A program made the translations under genes and the position numbers. 49,749 nt of DNA. Origin: Clostridia bacterium. Its GTDB lineage: Bacteria > Bacillota > Clostridia > Peptostreptococcales > Acidaminobacteraceae. Positions 16,040 through 25,357 of this stretch are shown in pieces. Within the stretch, counting starts at the first letter, position 1, and every line of letters starts with the position of its first letter. The DNA lies in the NCBI GenBank assembly GCA_016937975.1, contig JAFGVN010000080.1, forward strand, positions 1-49,749, in the 5' to 3' direction. Below the pieces are notes generated by a model that worked only from the letters and a program-made list of their open reading frames with translations, did no database searches and was not told the origin of the DNA.

Positions 16040-16983
16040 TGGACTTTATAAAATCCTTTAAACATAATTTCATAGACAGTCATCGTCTCTATAAGATGAT
16101 AACAAGAATTTGTGTTTACATTTTGCTGATTTCAGTCAGTTATGTTTTCTTATATCCACTTCTTAAGATGTTATCCATGGCTTTCATGTCAAAAAAGGAC
16201 ATCATTGATCCAGAAGTGATGTGGGTGCCAACTTCCTTGTCTTTTTCCAATTTCAAGGTTGCAAATTTTGTTTTAAACATTCCAAAAGCCTTTTACAGTA
16301 CTTTGTGGTTTACAACAGTTTTAGCGTTGTCTCAAACGATAATAACCGCATTGACAGGATATGCATTGGCTAGATTTGATTTTAAATTCAAGAAAATGTG
16401 GTTTGTCTTTATTCTAGTATCCTTTGTGATTCCTATTCCAATTGTTATTATTCCAAGGATTATGATGTTCACGTCGGTACAGGAACAATTTTCATTACAG
16501 ATGATCGGTACTGTTTATCCACAACTGTCCATGTCTTTCTTAGGACAAGGTGTGAACTCAGCCATTGCTGTTTTAATCTTTTACAATTTCTTTAAGATGA
16601 TTCCATATTCCTTGGATGAAGCAGCTCAAATAGATGGAGCTAGTGCTTTTCAAGTGTTTTATCATGTGATTGTCAAGATGTCCATAACAGCCATAACCAT
16701 TGTCTTTTTATTTTCATTTGTATGGAACTGGAATGAAACATACGTCACAACCACTTTTGTAAGAAGTGGCATAGAACTTCTTTCTATTAAACTTGCGACC
16801 TTTGATGGTAACTTTGCTAGAATGGGTACAGCCATTCCAGGTCAATCAGGGGAAGCGCGAATTAACGAAGCTTATAAAATGGCTGCTACCTTTATAAGCA
16901 TGTTGCCACTTTTAATTGTTTACTTGTTTGCACAGAAGCAATTTATAGAAGGTATTGAAAACGCAGGAATTACAGGTGAATAA
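16039..16983 (+). CDS. Sugar ABC transporter permease, MalG type (pair 2)
   Basis: 314 residues with membrane helices typical of MalG and the EAA motif [21 protein letters not shown] near residues 193-213. It has a loop before the last helix (ARMGTAIPGQSGEARINEAYK) that is common in large oligosaccharide permeases. Starts at the ATG overlapping the upstream stop. Forms the second permease pair of the locus with 15176. Whether both pairs work with the same binding proteins, or as two transporters, cannot be told from sequence. Confidence 0.92.
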   Translation: MDFIKSFKHNFIDSHRLYKMITRICVYILLISVSYVFLYPLLKMLSMAFMSKKDIIDPEVMWVPTSLSFSNFKVANFVLNIPKAFYSTLWFTTVLALSQTIITALTGYALARFDFKFKKMWFVFILVSFVIPIPIVIIPRIMMFTSVQEQFSLQMIGTVYPQLSMSFLGQGVNSAIAVLIFYNFFKMIPYSLDEAAQIDGASAFQVFYHVIVKMSITAITIVFLFSFVWNWNETYVTTTFVRSGIELLSIKLATFDGNFARMGTAIPGQSGEARINEAYKMAATFISMLPLLIVYLFAQKQFIEGIENAGITGE

Positions 16984-16984
16984 C

Positions 16985-17932
16985 ATGAAAAAATATATAA
17001 TAGGGTTTATGATTTTCTTGCTAGTAGGCTGTCAATCAGAACCAAATAGAACAAATGAAAATCTACAAGCCCTTGAAAATGGCGATATAACGAATCGAGA
17101 AAATGCAACATCTGAGATGACAGAATTAGAAGATACAGATCCATGCAAAGCAGTGGACTTTGTATATGATGAAAACAATTTAACTTATGAATTGGTTTGG
17201 TCTGATGAGTTTGATTATGAAGGACTACCTGACGATGAAAAGTGGTCTTATGATACAGGTGGAAGTGGTTTTGGCAATCATGAGCTGCAGTATTATACTT
17301 CAGATGCAAATGCTTATGTGGCGAATGGTTTTTTAACCATAACCGCAAGAAAAGAAGCGTATAAAAATATGGATTATACTTCTTCTAGAATGATTACAAA
17401 GAACAAGGGAGATTGGCTCTATGGTCTCATTGAAGTGAAAGCGAAACTTCCAGAAGGAACCGGAACCTGGCCTGCTATTTGGATGTTACCAACGGACTGG
17501 AAATATGGGAACTGGCCTGATTCAGGTGAAATAGACATCATGGAGCATGTCGGTTATGAAATGGGTAAAATCCATGGGACCATTCATACAGAAAGTTATA
17601 ATCATATGAAAGGGACTCAGTTGGGTAAATCAGTCATAAGAGAAGATGCTCACGAGATTTTTCACTTGTATAAAATAGAATGGTTGCCCGACAAAATAAA
17701 GTTTTATGTCGATGACAAATTGTACTTTGTGTATAAGCCATATAATTTAGTGAACTGTCCAACAGAAGCTGAATGGCCTTTTGATCAAAGATTCCATTTG
17801 CTTTTAAACATTGCTGTTGGTGGTGACTGGGGTGGTGCAAAAGGCGTTGATGACTCGATCTTTCCACAAGAAATGGTCGTGGATTATGTAAGAGTCTATC
17901 AAGCAAAAGAAATTGAAGAATTGAAGGATTAA
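16985..17932 (+). CDS. Surface lipoprotein GH16 endo-beta-1,3-glucanase
   Basis: 315 residues. Lipoprotein signal MKKYIIGFMIFLLVGC (Cys16), a 40-residue acidic linker, then a GH16 domain from about residue 65 to the end with the catalytic EIDIME at about 182-187 and WPAIWML before it. ATG at 16985 is chosen because AGGTGA precedes it; an in-frame TTG at 16955 would add ten residues that spoil the signal peptide. It follows the second permease gene by one base. It should cleave polymeric beta-1,3-glucan on the outer surface and feed the transporter. Clear homologue of the cytosolic GH16 at 3581, lacking its GTG start and carrying the signal instead. Confidence 0.9.
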   Translation: MKKYIIGFMIFLLVGCQSEPNRTNENLQALENGDITNRENATSEMTELEDTDPCKAVDFVYDENNLTYELVWSDEFDYEGLPDDEKWSYDTGGSGFGNHELQYYTSDANAYVANGFLTITARKEAYKNMDYTSSRMITKNKGDWLYGLIEVKAKLPEGTGTWPAIWMLPTDWKYGNWPDSGEIDIMEHVGYEMGKIHGTIHTESYNHMKGTQLGKSVIREDAHEIFHLYKIEWLPDKIKFYVDDKLYFVYKPYNLVNCPTEAEWPFDQRFHLLLNIAVGGDWGGAKGVDDSIFPQEMVVDYVRVYQAKEIEELKD

Positions 17933-17935
17933 ACC

Positions 17936-20900
17936 ATGAATAATTATAGATTTGAAAACGAAAAATTCATCATAGAAAAATATGATGAACAAAAGCCCTT
18001 TGCTAGTTTTTTACCAGGGGTTGCTGGAATTAAAGGCATTCCTATGTGGGTCTATTATACCAATAGAGGTCAGGGTATTGCTGGTTTTGGTGTAGAAAAT
18101 AAAGATGGAGCCATTATGGACTTTGTTCCAGCCAACATGGCTTATAAAAGAACAGAATTAACAGGCTACAGAACTTTTATCAAAAAAAATGACAAGGTTC
18201 ATGAAATATTTTCTTCTATGTCTAATGATAGATATAAAAGAAGGATGATTATTGAGAACAACAGTGTGAGTTTTGTTGAAGAAAATGAAACCCTAGAAAT
18301 TAAAATAACTGTAAAATACTTTACATCAACAGACGAAGATTATCCTGCATTAATTAGAAAAGTCGATTTAGAACCTTTAAATGATATTTCATCTCCTGTT
18401 GAAATTATTGATGGTTTGATGACACTTTGGCCATATCAGAATAACAATTTTGTCATTAAGAATATGTCAAATCTTGCAGTGGCTTGGTTTGAAGTCCTTG
18501 AAGACCATCACATGATGTTTTATAAAAATCGTTCAACGACAGAAGACAGTGCTTCTGTTGGTAGTGTGGATGCTGGACATTTTTACTGTTCCTATTTCAA
18601 AGAGAAACCAGTACCTGTCATCTATGATCCAGAACTTTTATTTGGTTATCAAACCAGTAATTTAAAAGCGCAAAGATTTGAAAAAAAATCATTAAATCAA
18701 CTTTTGTCTGAAGAACAAGTGGCAGCCAATAAGTTGCCTTGTGCTTTTTCAGCAGTTGCCTTGGAGCTTAAAGAGAAAAGTACTTTATTTACAGTAATTG
18801 GTAAAATGCTTCACTATGATGAACTGTTATCTTATCAATCTGTTTTTAATTCAGATTACTTTATGGCTCAAGAAGAGAAAGCACAATTACTTGGTGAAAA
18901 ACTAACTGCTGATGTCAAGGGCAAAACAGCTTATCCTATGTTTGATGCTTATGTCAAGCAAAGTTATCTTGACAATCTTTTACGTGGTGGTTATCCCATT
19001 GTTTTTAAAGGTGAAAAAGAACCTATTGTATATCATGTTTTTTCACGTATTCATGGTGATATGGAAAGAGAATACAATGATTTTTATGTAGAGCCAGCTT
19101 ATTATTCTCATGGTCTTGGAAATTATCGAGATGTAAATCAAAATAGAAGAAACGATGTATATTTCGTCAAAGAGGCAGGTCTCTACAATATCAAGCAGTT
19201 CATGGAACTCATACAAATGGATGGGCAAAATCCTTTATCCATTCAGGGTAGTAAAATCAAAGTAAAAGAGAAGTACCATGAAGAGATCTTGTCAAAGGTT
19301 TTGACCCATAAAGATTTAGTTAAAAACTTATTACAAGATTCCTTTACACCTGGTGCAGTTTTAATGACCCTTAAATCAAATAAAATTAAAATACAAGGCT
19401 CAGAAGAAAAGTTTCTGGAATCCATCATTGGTTGTGGTGAACAGACCAATGAAGCAGCGTATGGACATGGATTCTGGGTTGATCATTGGACCTACAATAT
19501 GGATTTAGTTGAAAACTATCTTAATGTGTATCCGGAAAATTTAGAAGCTCTTATGTTTGATCTGCCTTTAAGATATTTTATCAGTCCAGAAGTCGTCCTA
19601 AAAAGAAAAGAAAAATATGTTCTTAATGAAAAAGGTGAAGTTAGACAATATCATGGTTTATTTAAAGATGATCAGCGTATTGAGAAACTTAAGTTGTCTT
19701 ATGATTCTGCAAACTGGCATAAAAAAGAAGATCAAACCGTTTTTGTTACAGATTTGTTTACAAAACTTTTAATTCTAACTTTAAATAAAGTTTCAAGTTT
19801 TGATCCATCTGGTATAGGCATTATGATGAACAGTGATAAACCTGGATGGAATGATGCCATGAATGGATTGCCTGGATTATTCGGATCAGGCACAAGTGAA
19901 GTTGCAGAACTCAATAGAATTGTACAAATTTTGAAAACAACTTATGGTAAGTTGGAAAGAAATATTTTAGTGCCTAAAAGTGTGAAGACCTTTATAGAGA
20001 CTTATTTAGAGGAAAAAAGAAGATCTACAGAGGCTACATGGTCACATATCCAAGATGCTAAAGAGCGTTTTGATGATGAAAATTATGATTATATGTCAGA
20101 GAAAAGTGAAACTTTAACACCAGAGACTGTTAAAGCATTTCTTGTTCAAGTTGAAAAGGATATTGATGAGAGTATACATAAAGGCATCGAATTAGGTCAT
20201 GGCGTGTTGGTAACCTTTTTAATCCATGAGGCAGAAACTTATGATATGCTTGATTCAAAACATCCTGTAATTGGATTGCAAAATGTTCATGTTAAAACAT
20301 GGAAGATGCGTCCTTTGCCATTATTTTTAGAAGCGCCAGCAAGATACTTGAAACAACTAAAAAACAAAGAAGAAGCTTCTAAAATGGCCAACCTCGTTTT
20401 AAATAGTGAACTTTATGATGAAAAGCTTAAAATGTATGTAACCAGTGCATCCCTTGAGTCCGAATCCTATGAAATTGGCAGAGCAAGAGCTTTTACTGCA
20501 GGATGGTTGGAACGCGAATCCGTGTTTATGCATATGTCTTACAAGTATTTATTAGGACTTTTGAAAAGTGGTTTATATCAGGAGTATTTTGATAGTATTC
20601 AAACTGCTTTTCCACCTTTCATGAAGCCTGAGGTTTATGGTAGAAGTACCCTTGAAAATTCATCCTTTATTGCTTCTTCTAGAAATCCAGATCATGCCAA
20701 TCATGGTAGAGGTTTTGTATCTAGGCTAACAGGGACAACATCAGAACTAATCTCCATGTGGTTGTTCATGATGACAGGTTCAAAGATTTTTAGTTATGAC
20801 CATACTTTAGAGTTTCATTTAAATCCGATTCTAGAAAAATCATTCTTTGATGAAAATAATCAAGTAAGATCAAGAATATTTGGTACAACAGAATTGGTTT

Positions 20901-21070
20901 ATCATAACCCAACAAGAAAAAATACATTTGGTGAAGATGGCGTTAAAGTAACCTCATATACATTAACTTATGAAGATGGATCAATGAAAACTATGATGAG
21001 AGTACTTGATAAGGATGCATATGCTATTAGAAATCAACAAGTTAAACAAATTGACATTGCACTGAGTTAG
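17936..21070 (+). CDS. Beta-glucan phosphorylase-like enzyme (COG3459 type, probably GH161)
   Basis: 1044 residues without signal peptide. The N-terminal segment PFASFLPGVAGIKGIPMWVYYTNRGQGIAGFGV and the central AYGHGFWVDHWTYNMDLVENY are typical of large cellobiose-phosphorylase-like proteins. KPGWNDAMNGLPGLFGSG at about residues 633-650 holds the WND aspartate that is the general acid in the GH94/GH149/GH161 group. Together with the length and the laminarin-type neighbours, GH161 beta-1,3-glucan phosphorylase is the best guess; GH149 or a GH94 member are alternatives. Such enzymes phosphorolyse beta-1,3-oligoglucosides to glucose 1-phosphate, saving ATP. It starts three bases after the GH16 gene. 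A weak ribosome-binding site (AAGGATTAAACC) precedes the ATG. Confidence 0.75.
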   Translation: MNNYRFENEKFIIEKYDEQKPFASFLPGVAGIKGIPMWVYYTNRGQGIAGFGVENKDGAIMDFVPANMAYKRTELTGYRTFIKKNDKVHEIFSSMSNDRYKRRMIIENNSVSFVEENETLEIKITVKYFTSTDEDYPALIRKVDLEPLNDISSPVEIIDGLMTLWPYQNNNFVIKNMSNLAVAWFEVLEDHHMMFYKNRSTTEDSASVGSVDAGHFYCSYFKEKPVPVIYDPELLFGYQTSNLKAQRFEKKSLNQLLSEEQVAANKLPCAFSAVALELKEKSTLFTVIGKMLHYDELLSYQSVFNSDYFMAQEEKAQLLGEKLTADVKGKTAYPMFDAYVKQSYLDNLLRGGYPIVFKGEKEPIVYHVFSRIHGDMEREYNDFYVEPAYYSHGLGNYRDVNQNRRNDVYFVKEAGLYNIKQFMELIQMDGQNPLSIQGSKIKVKEKYHEEILSKVLTHKDLVKNLLQDSFTPGAVLMTLKSNKIKIQGSEEKFLESIIGCGEQTNEAAYGHGFWVDHWTYNMDLVENYLNVYPENLEALMFDLPLRYFISPEVVLKRKEKYVLNEKGEVRQYHGLFKDDQRIEKLKLSYDSANWHKKEDQTVFVTDLFTKLLILTLNKVSSFDPSGIGIMMNSDKPGWNDAMNGLPGLFGSGTSEVAELNRIVQILKTTYGKLERNILVPKSVKTFIETYLEEKRRSTEATWSHIQDAKERFDDENYDYMSEKSETLTPETVKAFLVQVEKDIDESIHKGIELGHGVLVTFLIHEAETYDMLDSKHPVIGLQNVHVKTWKMRPLPLFLEAPARYLKQLKNKEEASKMANLVLNSELYDEKLKMYVTSASLESESYEIGRARAFTAGWLERESVFMHMSYKYLLGLLKSGLYQEYFDSIQTAFPPFMKPEVYGRSTLENSSFIASSRNPDHANHGRGFVSRLTGTTSELISMWLFMMTGSKIFSYDHTLEFHLNPILEKSFFDENNQVRSRIFGTTELVYHNPTRKNTFGEDGVKVTSYTLTYEDGSMKTMMRVLDKDAYAIRNQQVKQIDIALS

Positions 21071-21079
21071 GAGTCTTAA

Positions 21080-22069
21080 ATGAATATAAACCGATATGAA
21101 CACATGAAGTATAGAAAATTAGGAAAATCAGGTTTAAAATTGCCAGTGATTTCTTTAGGCTTATGGTATAACTTTGGAGATATAGATGATTATGAAACTC
21201 AAAGACAATTGGTTCTGCATGCCTTTAACAAAGGCATTACCCACTTTGATCTTGCCAATAATTATGGACCACCTCCTGGTAGTGCAGAAAGTCATTTTGG
21301 GAAAATACTTGCTGAAGATTTAAAAGGTTATCGTGATGAACTGATTATCTCCACAAAAGCAGGCTATGGTATGTGGCCTGGGCCTTATGGTGATGGTGGG
21401 TCTAGAAAATATCTTATTGCCAGTCTTAATCAGAGCCTTAAAAGATTGAATTTGGATTATGTGGATATCTTTTATCACCACAGACCTGACCCTGAAACAG
21501 ATTTGGAAGAAACTGTTTTGGCTTTAAGAGATATTGTATTATCAGGTAAAGCTTTATATGTGGGATTATCCAATTATGGGGCAGAAGACTTGAGGCAAGC
21601 TCAAGAGCTTTTAAGAAAACATCATGTCCCTTATGTCATTACACAACCCTCATACAACATGTTAAATCGCTGGATTGAAAAAGAACAATTGATGGATGTA
21701 AATGATGAAAAAGCAGGAATGATTGGTTATCAAGTTTTAGCACAAGGTTTGTTAACAAGCAAATACCTCAAAGAAATTCCAAAAGATTCAAGAGCTTTAA
21801 AAACAGCCTGTGAATGGCTCAATACAAGTGATATTACAGAGGTCCTTCAAATGAGACTCAATCAATTAAATGATTTGGCAAATAAGAGACAACAGAGTTT
21901 ATCACAAATGGCCATTGCATGGGCTCTTAGAGATGACAGAATGACGAGTGTGCTTTTGGGTGCGAGTAAAATAGAACAACTTGATGAAAATCTTAAAGCG
22001 CTAGAAAATATGAACTTTACAAGTGAAGAAATTGAAAGTATTGAGAACATACTAGGAGGTTTATCTTGA
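21080..22069 (+). CDS. Aldo/keto reductase, YghZ / glyceraldehyde-3-phosphate reductase type
   Basis: 329 residues. The AKR signature pieces are present: FDLANNYGPPPGSAE with catalytic Tyr, ISTKAGYGMWPGPYGDGGSRKYL with Lys, and YHHRPDPETDLEET with His. GPPPGSAE and the GMWPGPYGDGGS loop are characteristic of the YghZ (AKR14-like) branch, which reduces L-glyceraldehyde 3-phosphate and other aldehydes with NADPH. GGAGTCTTAA precedes the ATG. It lies inside the glycan operon and overlaps the next gene by four bases, so it is expressed with it. Its role there is unknown; these reductases are often found in sugar operons. Confidence 0.88.
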   Translation: MNINRYEHMKYRKLGKSGLKLPVISLGLWYNFGDIDDYETQRQLVLHAFNKGITHFDLANNYGPPPGSAESHFGKILAEDLKGYRDELIISTKAGYGMWPGPYGDGGSRKYLIASLNQSLKRLNLDYVDIFYHHRPDPETDLEETVLALRDIVLSGKALYVGLSNYGAEDLRQAQELLRKHHVPYVITQPSYNMLNRWIEKEQLMDVNDEKAGMIGYQVLAQGLLTSKYLKEIPKDSRALKTACEWLNTSDITEVLQMRLNQLNDLANKRQQSLSQMAIAWALRDDRMTSVLLGASKIEQLDENLKALENMNFTSEEIESIENILGGLS

Positions 22070-23934
22070 AAAAATTGTGGTTGATGCTCCTATTAATCTT
22101 TCTAGTGAGTTGTCAAAGTGATAAGAACATAAATATGACACAAAATATGTCGCAGAACGACGTTATGAATCTTTCTAATGATGTTGAACCAATTGAGAAG
22201 GATTCTACTACTGAAAGTATTGTCATCAAAGATAAAAGCGATATTCCTCTAAAAGTGGCATCCATGACTATAGAAGAAAAAGCCGGTCAGATGATTCAAG
22301 CGGAAAGAGGTGGCATCCAGCTTTCTGAAATAAAAACTTACAATATTGGTTCCATATTATCAGGTGGAGGCAGTGCGCCCTCAGATAATTCTCCTGAAGG
22401 ATGGGTGACCATGATCAATCGGATGGAAAAGGTTTCAAGAGCATCAACTAGCGGTATTCCAATCCTCTATGGCATCGATGCTGTACATGGTCACAACAAT
22501 GTGGAAAATGCTGTCATATTTCCTCATAATATAGGTTTAGGTGCTGCCAACAACCCAGAATTAATGTTTAAAATTGGTCAACAAACCGCATATGATTTAA
22601 AAGCTACAGGTATAGACTGGGACTTTGCACCAGCTGTCTCAATCGTACAAGACATCAGATGGGGCCGTAGTTACGAAAGCTACAGTGAAGATGTGAATAT
22701 CGTAGCACCTTTAGGTCAAAGCTACATTGAAGGGTTACAGTCGATAGGGGTTATGGCAACTACCAAGCATTATATTGGCGATGGCTACACGACTTTTAAT
22801 ACAGGCGAAGGTACAAACCTCTTAGATAGAGGCGATGTGACTGTATCGCAGGAGGCATTGCTTGACTTATATTTACCGGCTTATGAGGCTGCATTAGCCT
22901 CTGATACCAAAACCATTATGGCTTCCTTTAACAGTGTAAATGGTGTAAAAATGCATGAAAATGAAGCCTTAATCAATGGTATATTAAGAGAACAATTAGG
23001 ATTCCAAGGCGTTGTTGTATCGGATTGGGAAGCTATTCATGGCCTTCCAGGCACTTTAAATCAGCAAGTCGCTTCAGCTGTCAATGCAGGTATAGACATG
23101 TTGATGCAACCTTACAACTGGAAGGAAGTTTATGAAGCCATTCTTTACAATGTGGAAAAGGGCTATATTACCACTGCCAGAATTGATGAAGCTGTGACGC
23201 GGATCTTAACTTTAAAATATGATGCAGGACTGTTTCATGTAACAGAAGAAAAAACGCCTGCTGCACTTCAAGTTGAAGCATCAAAGGCTTTGGCAAGAGA
23301 AGCTGTGAGTGAATCTTTAGTCCTTCTTAAAAATGAAAATATTTTACCACTTTCAAAAGACATGAAGATTTATTTAACTGGACCCGCAAGTGATTCTGTA
23401 GGCATTCAATGCGGCGGTTGGACGAAAAGCTGGCAAGGTCAAATGGATGAAGACCTTTATGGTGGTACTTCCATTAAAGACGCCTTTTATGAAGTCCTTG
23501 GGAACCGATTAGTAGATGATCCAGAAGATGCTGATGTGATTGTTGTAGCAATTGGTGAAATGCCTTATGCTGAAATGGAAGGTGATACCTCAGATTTATC
23601 ACTTCATCATCCAAAGGCATTAGAAGGGAATCTTGCAGCGTTAGAAAGCGTCGAATCGTATAAACAACCAAAAGTTGTTTTAATGGTTTCAGGTAGACCG
23701 TTAATTGTAAAAGACTATATAGCCAATTGGGATGCTTTTGTAATGGCTTGGTTACCAGGGACGGAAGCCCTAGGCATTACAGACGTTCTTTTTGGGGATA
23801 AGGACTTCAAAGGCAAGTTACCAGTAACATGGCCAATGAATAGCGAACAAGGTAGCGATTCAGTCAATATGGATCAATATGATACCATAGAACATCAATT
23901 TAAAATATTCCATGGTTTAACTTATGGTGAATAG
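22066..23934 (+). CDS. Surface lipoprotein GH3 exo-beta-glucosidase
   Basis: 622 residues. Lipoprotein signal MKKLWLMLLLIFLVSC (Cys16) and a linker to residue 55, then a complete GH3 barrel with KHYIGDG and the nucleophile motif VVVSDWEAIHG (Asp about 320). The second domain has GEMPYAEMEGD, the loop that carries the acid/base Glu in plant ExoI-like GH3 enzymes, which hydrolyse beta-1,3-glucans exolytically. There is no C-terminal fibronectin-like domain, unlike the cytosolic GH3 of this locus. TTG start overlaps the stop of the reductase gene; GGAGG lies upstream. It should trim oligosaccharides at the cell surface. Confidence 0.9.
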   Translation: MKKLWLMLLLIFLVSCQSDKNINMTQNMSQNDVMNLSNDVEPIEKDSTTESIVIKDKSDIPLKVASMTIEEKAGQMIQAERGGIQLSEIKTYNIGSILSGGGSAPSDNSPEGWVTMINRMEKVSRASTSGIPILYGIDAVHGHNNVENAVIFPHNIGLGAANNPELMFKIGQQTAYDLKATGIDWDFAPAVSIVQDIRWGRSYESYSEDVNIVAPLGQSYIEGLQSIGVMATTKHYIGDGYTTFNTGEGTNLLDRGDVTVSQEALLDLYLPAYEAALASDTKTIMASFNSVNGVKMHENEALINGILREQLGFQGVVVSDWEAIHGLPGTLNQQVASAVNAGIDMLMQPYNWKEVYEAILYNVEKGYITTARIDEAVTRILTLKYDAGLFHVTEEKTPAALQVEASKALAREAVSESLVLLKNENILPLSKDMKIYLTGPASDSVGIQCGGWTKSWQGQMDEDLYGGTSIKDAFYEVLGNRLVDDPEDADVIVVAIGEMPYAEMEGDTSDLSLHHPKALEGNLAALESVESYKQPKVVLMVSGRPLIVKDYIANWDAFVMAWLPGTEALGITDVLFGDKDFKGKLPVTWPMNSEQGSDSVNMDQYDTIEHQFKIFHGLTYGE

Positions 23935-23941
23935 AGGGAAA

Positions 23942-25270
23942 ATGATTGCATTACAAGTTATACAAACAGCAAAAGACACAAACGAAAGATTAACAGAAAA
24001 GAACCCAATTCCAGGCACAGCAATTAAAAAATCAGTTGATCTTTCTGTAGATACTTCAAAAACTTATCAAAGTATTGTGGGTTTTGGTGGTGCTTTTACG
24101 GAGGCGGCTGCCTATACTTTATCACTAATGTCGAGGGAAAAAAGAGCAGAGGTTTTAAAAAGTTACTTTGATCCTGTTGAGGGTTTAAATTACAACATCG
24201 GTAGAGTTCATATTCACAGTTGTGATTTTGCTTTAGAAAATTATACGTATGTAAAAGAGTATGATATCGCTTTAGAAAGCTTCTCCATTGAAAGAGATTT
24301 TAAATGGGTTATTCCAATGATTAAAGATGCAGAAGCAGTCAGAAATGATAAAATAGATTTATTGGCTTCTCCTTGGAGCCCGCCTGCATGGATGAAAACC
24401 AACAATGAAATGAATCATGGTGGTCAATTGAAAGAAGAGTATATGCCAGTTTGGGCAAAATACTATACCAAGTTCATAGAAGCATATGAAAATCAAGGTC
24501 TAAGTATTTGGGGCATAACTGTACAAAATGAGCCAGCTGCTGTACAAGTATGGGATTCCTGTATTTACAGTGGTGAAGAGGAAAGAGATTTTGTAAAGAA
24601 CCACTTGGGACCTACAATGGTTTCTGAAGGTTATGAAGATAAAAAAATCTTAGTCTGGGATCATAACAGAGATATTATTGTTGAAAGAGCATCTGCTGTT
24701 CTAAGTGATCCAGAAGCAGCCAAATACGTTTGGGGTACAGGTATTCATTGGTATGTTAGTGAAGCCTTTGAAAACGTGGGTAAGGTTCATGAATTGTTTC
24801 CAGACAAGCATCTTTTATTTACTGAGGGATGTCAGGAAGGTGGCGTTCATCTAAAGGATTGGTCAGTAGGTGAGCGATACGGAAGAAATATCATTGGTGA
24901 TTTAAATAACTGGAATGAGGGCTTCTTGGATTGGAATTTGACCCTCAATGAAATGGGTGGTCCGAATCATGTTGGCAATTACTGTGATGCCCCAATTATT
25001 TCAGATACTCAAGAAGATGTTTTACATTACAACAGCTCCTATTATTATATTGGTCATTTTAGTAAATACATTACGCCAGATTCAAAAAGAGTACATGTAA
25101 ACTGTGAGGATCATGATTTGTATGTCACAGCATTTAAAAGACCTGACAAAAAAGTTGTTTTAGTCATCATGAATGAAAAGGATATAGATAAAACGATTAC
25201 TTTTAACATTGATGAGATTTATAGTGAAATTGCAATGTTACCACACAGTATAGTTACCGTGATTCTATAG
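23942..25270 (+). CDS. Cytosolic GH30 beta-glucosidase / beta-1,6-glucanase-like enzyme
   Basis: 442 residues. GH30 features: QSIVGFGGAFTEAAAY at the N-terminus, LASPWSPPAWMKTN, acid/base Glu in ITVQNEPA (about residue 197) and nucleophile Glu in LLFTEGCQEGG (about 295), ending in a beta-sandwich (VVLVIMNEKDIDKTITFNI). No signal peptide. ATG at 23942 is favoured because GAGGG lies just before it; an in-frame ATG at 23924 would overlap the GH3 gene by 11 bases without a ribosome-binding site. In this locus a beta-1,6-specific activity that removes laminarin side branches would make sense, but GH30 also covers glucosylceramidase- and xylosidase-like enzymes. Last gene of the operon. Confidence 0.88.
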   Translation: MIALQVIQTAKDTNERLTEKNPIPGTAIKKSVDLSVDTSKTYQSIVGFGGAFTEAAAYTLSLMSREKRAEVLKSYFDPVEGLNYNIGRVHIHSCDFALENYTYVKEYDIALESFSIERDFKWVIPMIKDAEAVRNDKIDLLASPWSPPAWMKTNNEMNHGGQLKEEYMPVWAKYYTKFIEAYENQGLSIWGITVQNEPAAVQVWDSCIYSGEEERDFVKNHLGPTMVSEGYEDKKILVWDHNRDIIVERASAVLSDPEAAKYVWGTGIHWYVSEAFENVGKVHELFPDKHLLFTEGCQEGGVHLKDWSVGERYGRNIIGDLNNWNEGFLDWNLTLNEMGGPNHVGNYCDAPIISDTQEDVLHYNSSYYYIGHFSKYITPDSKRVHVNCEDHDLYVTAFKRPDKKVVLVIMNEKDIDKTITFNIDEIYSEIAMLPHSIVTVIL

Positions 25271-25287
25271 TCAAGTTCTTGAAGGAA

Positions 25288-25310
25288 GTCTATCATTGAT
25301 AGGCTTTTTT
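25288..25310 (+). terminator. Terminator of the beta-glucan operon
   Basis: GTCTAT/ATAGGC hairpin followed by T6, 17 bases after the GH30 stop. The -10 box for the next gene begins five bases later, so operon end and next promoter are back to back. Confidence 0.7.
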
Positions 25311-25311
25311 C

Positions 25312-25320
25312 TGTTATAAT
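25312..25320 (+). promoter_or_regulatory. Extended -10 promoter for the HAD / sigma-54 activator pair
   Basis: TGTTATAAT is a consensus extended -10. No good -35 is present, which is tolerated with an extended -10. Start of transcription near 25327 rules out the in-frame ATG at 25319 as the HAD start codon. Confidence 0.6.
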
Positions 25321-25357
25321 GAAGTTGTCGATTGGAAAAGAAACAGGAAAGGTGACT

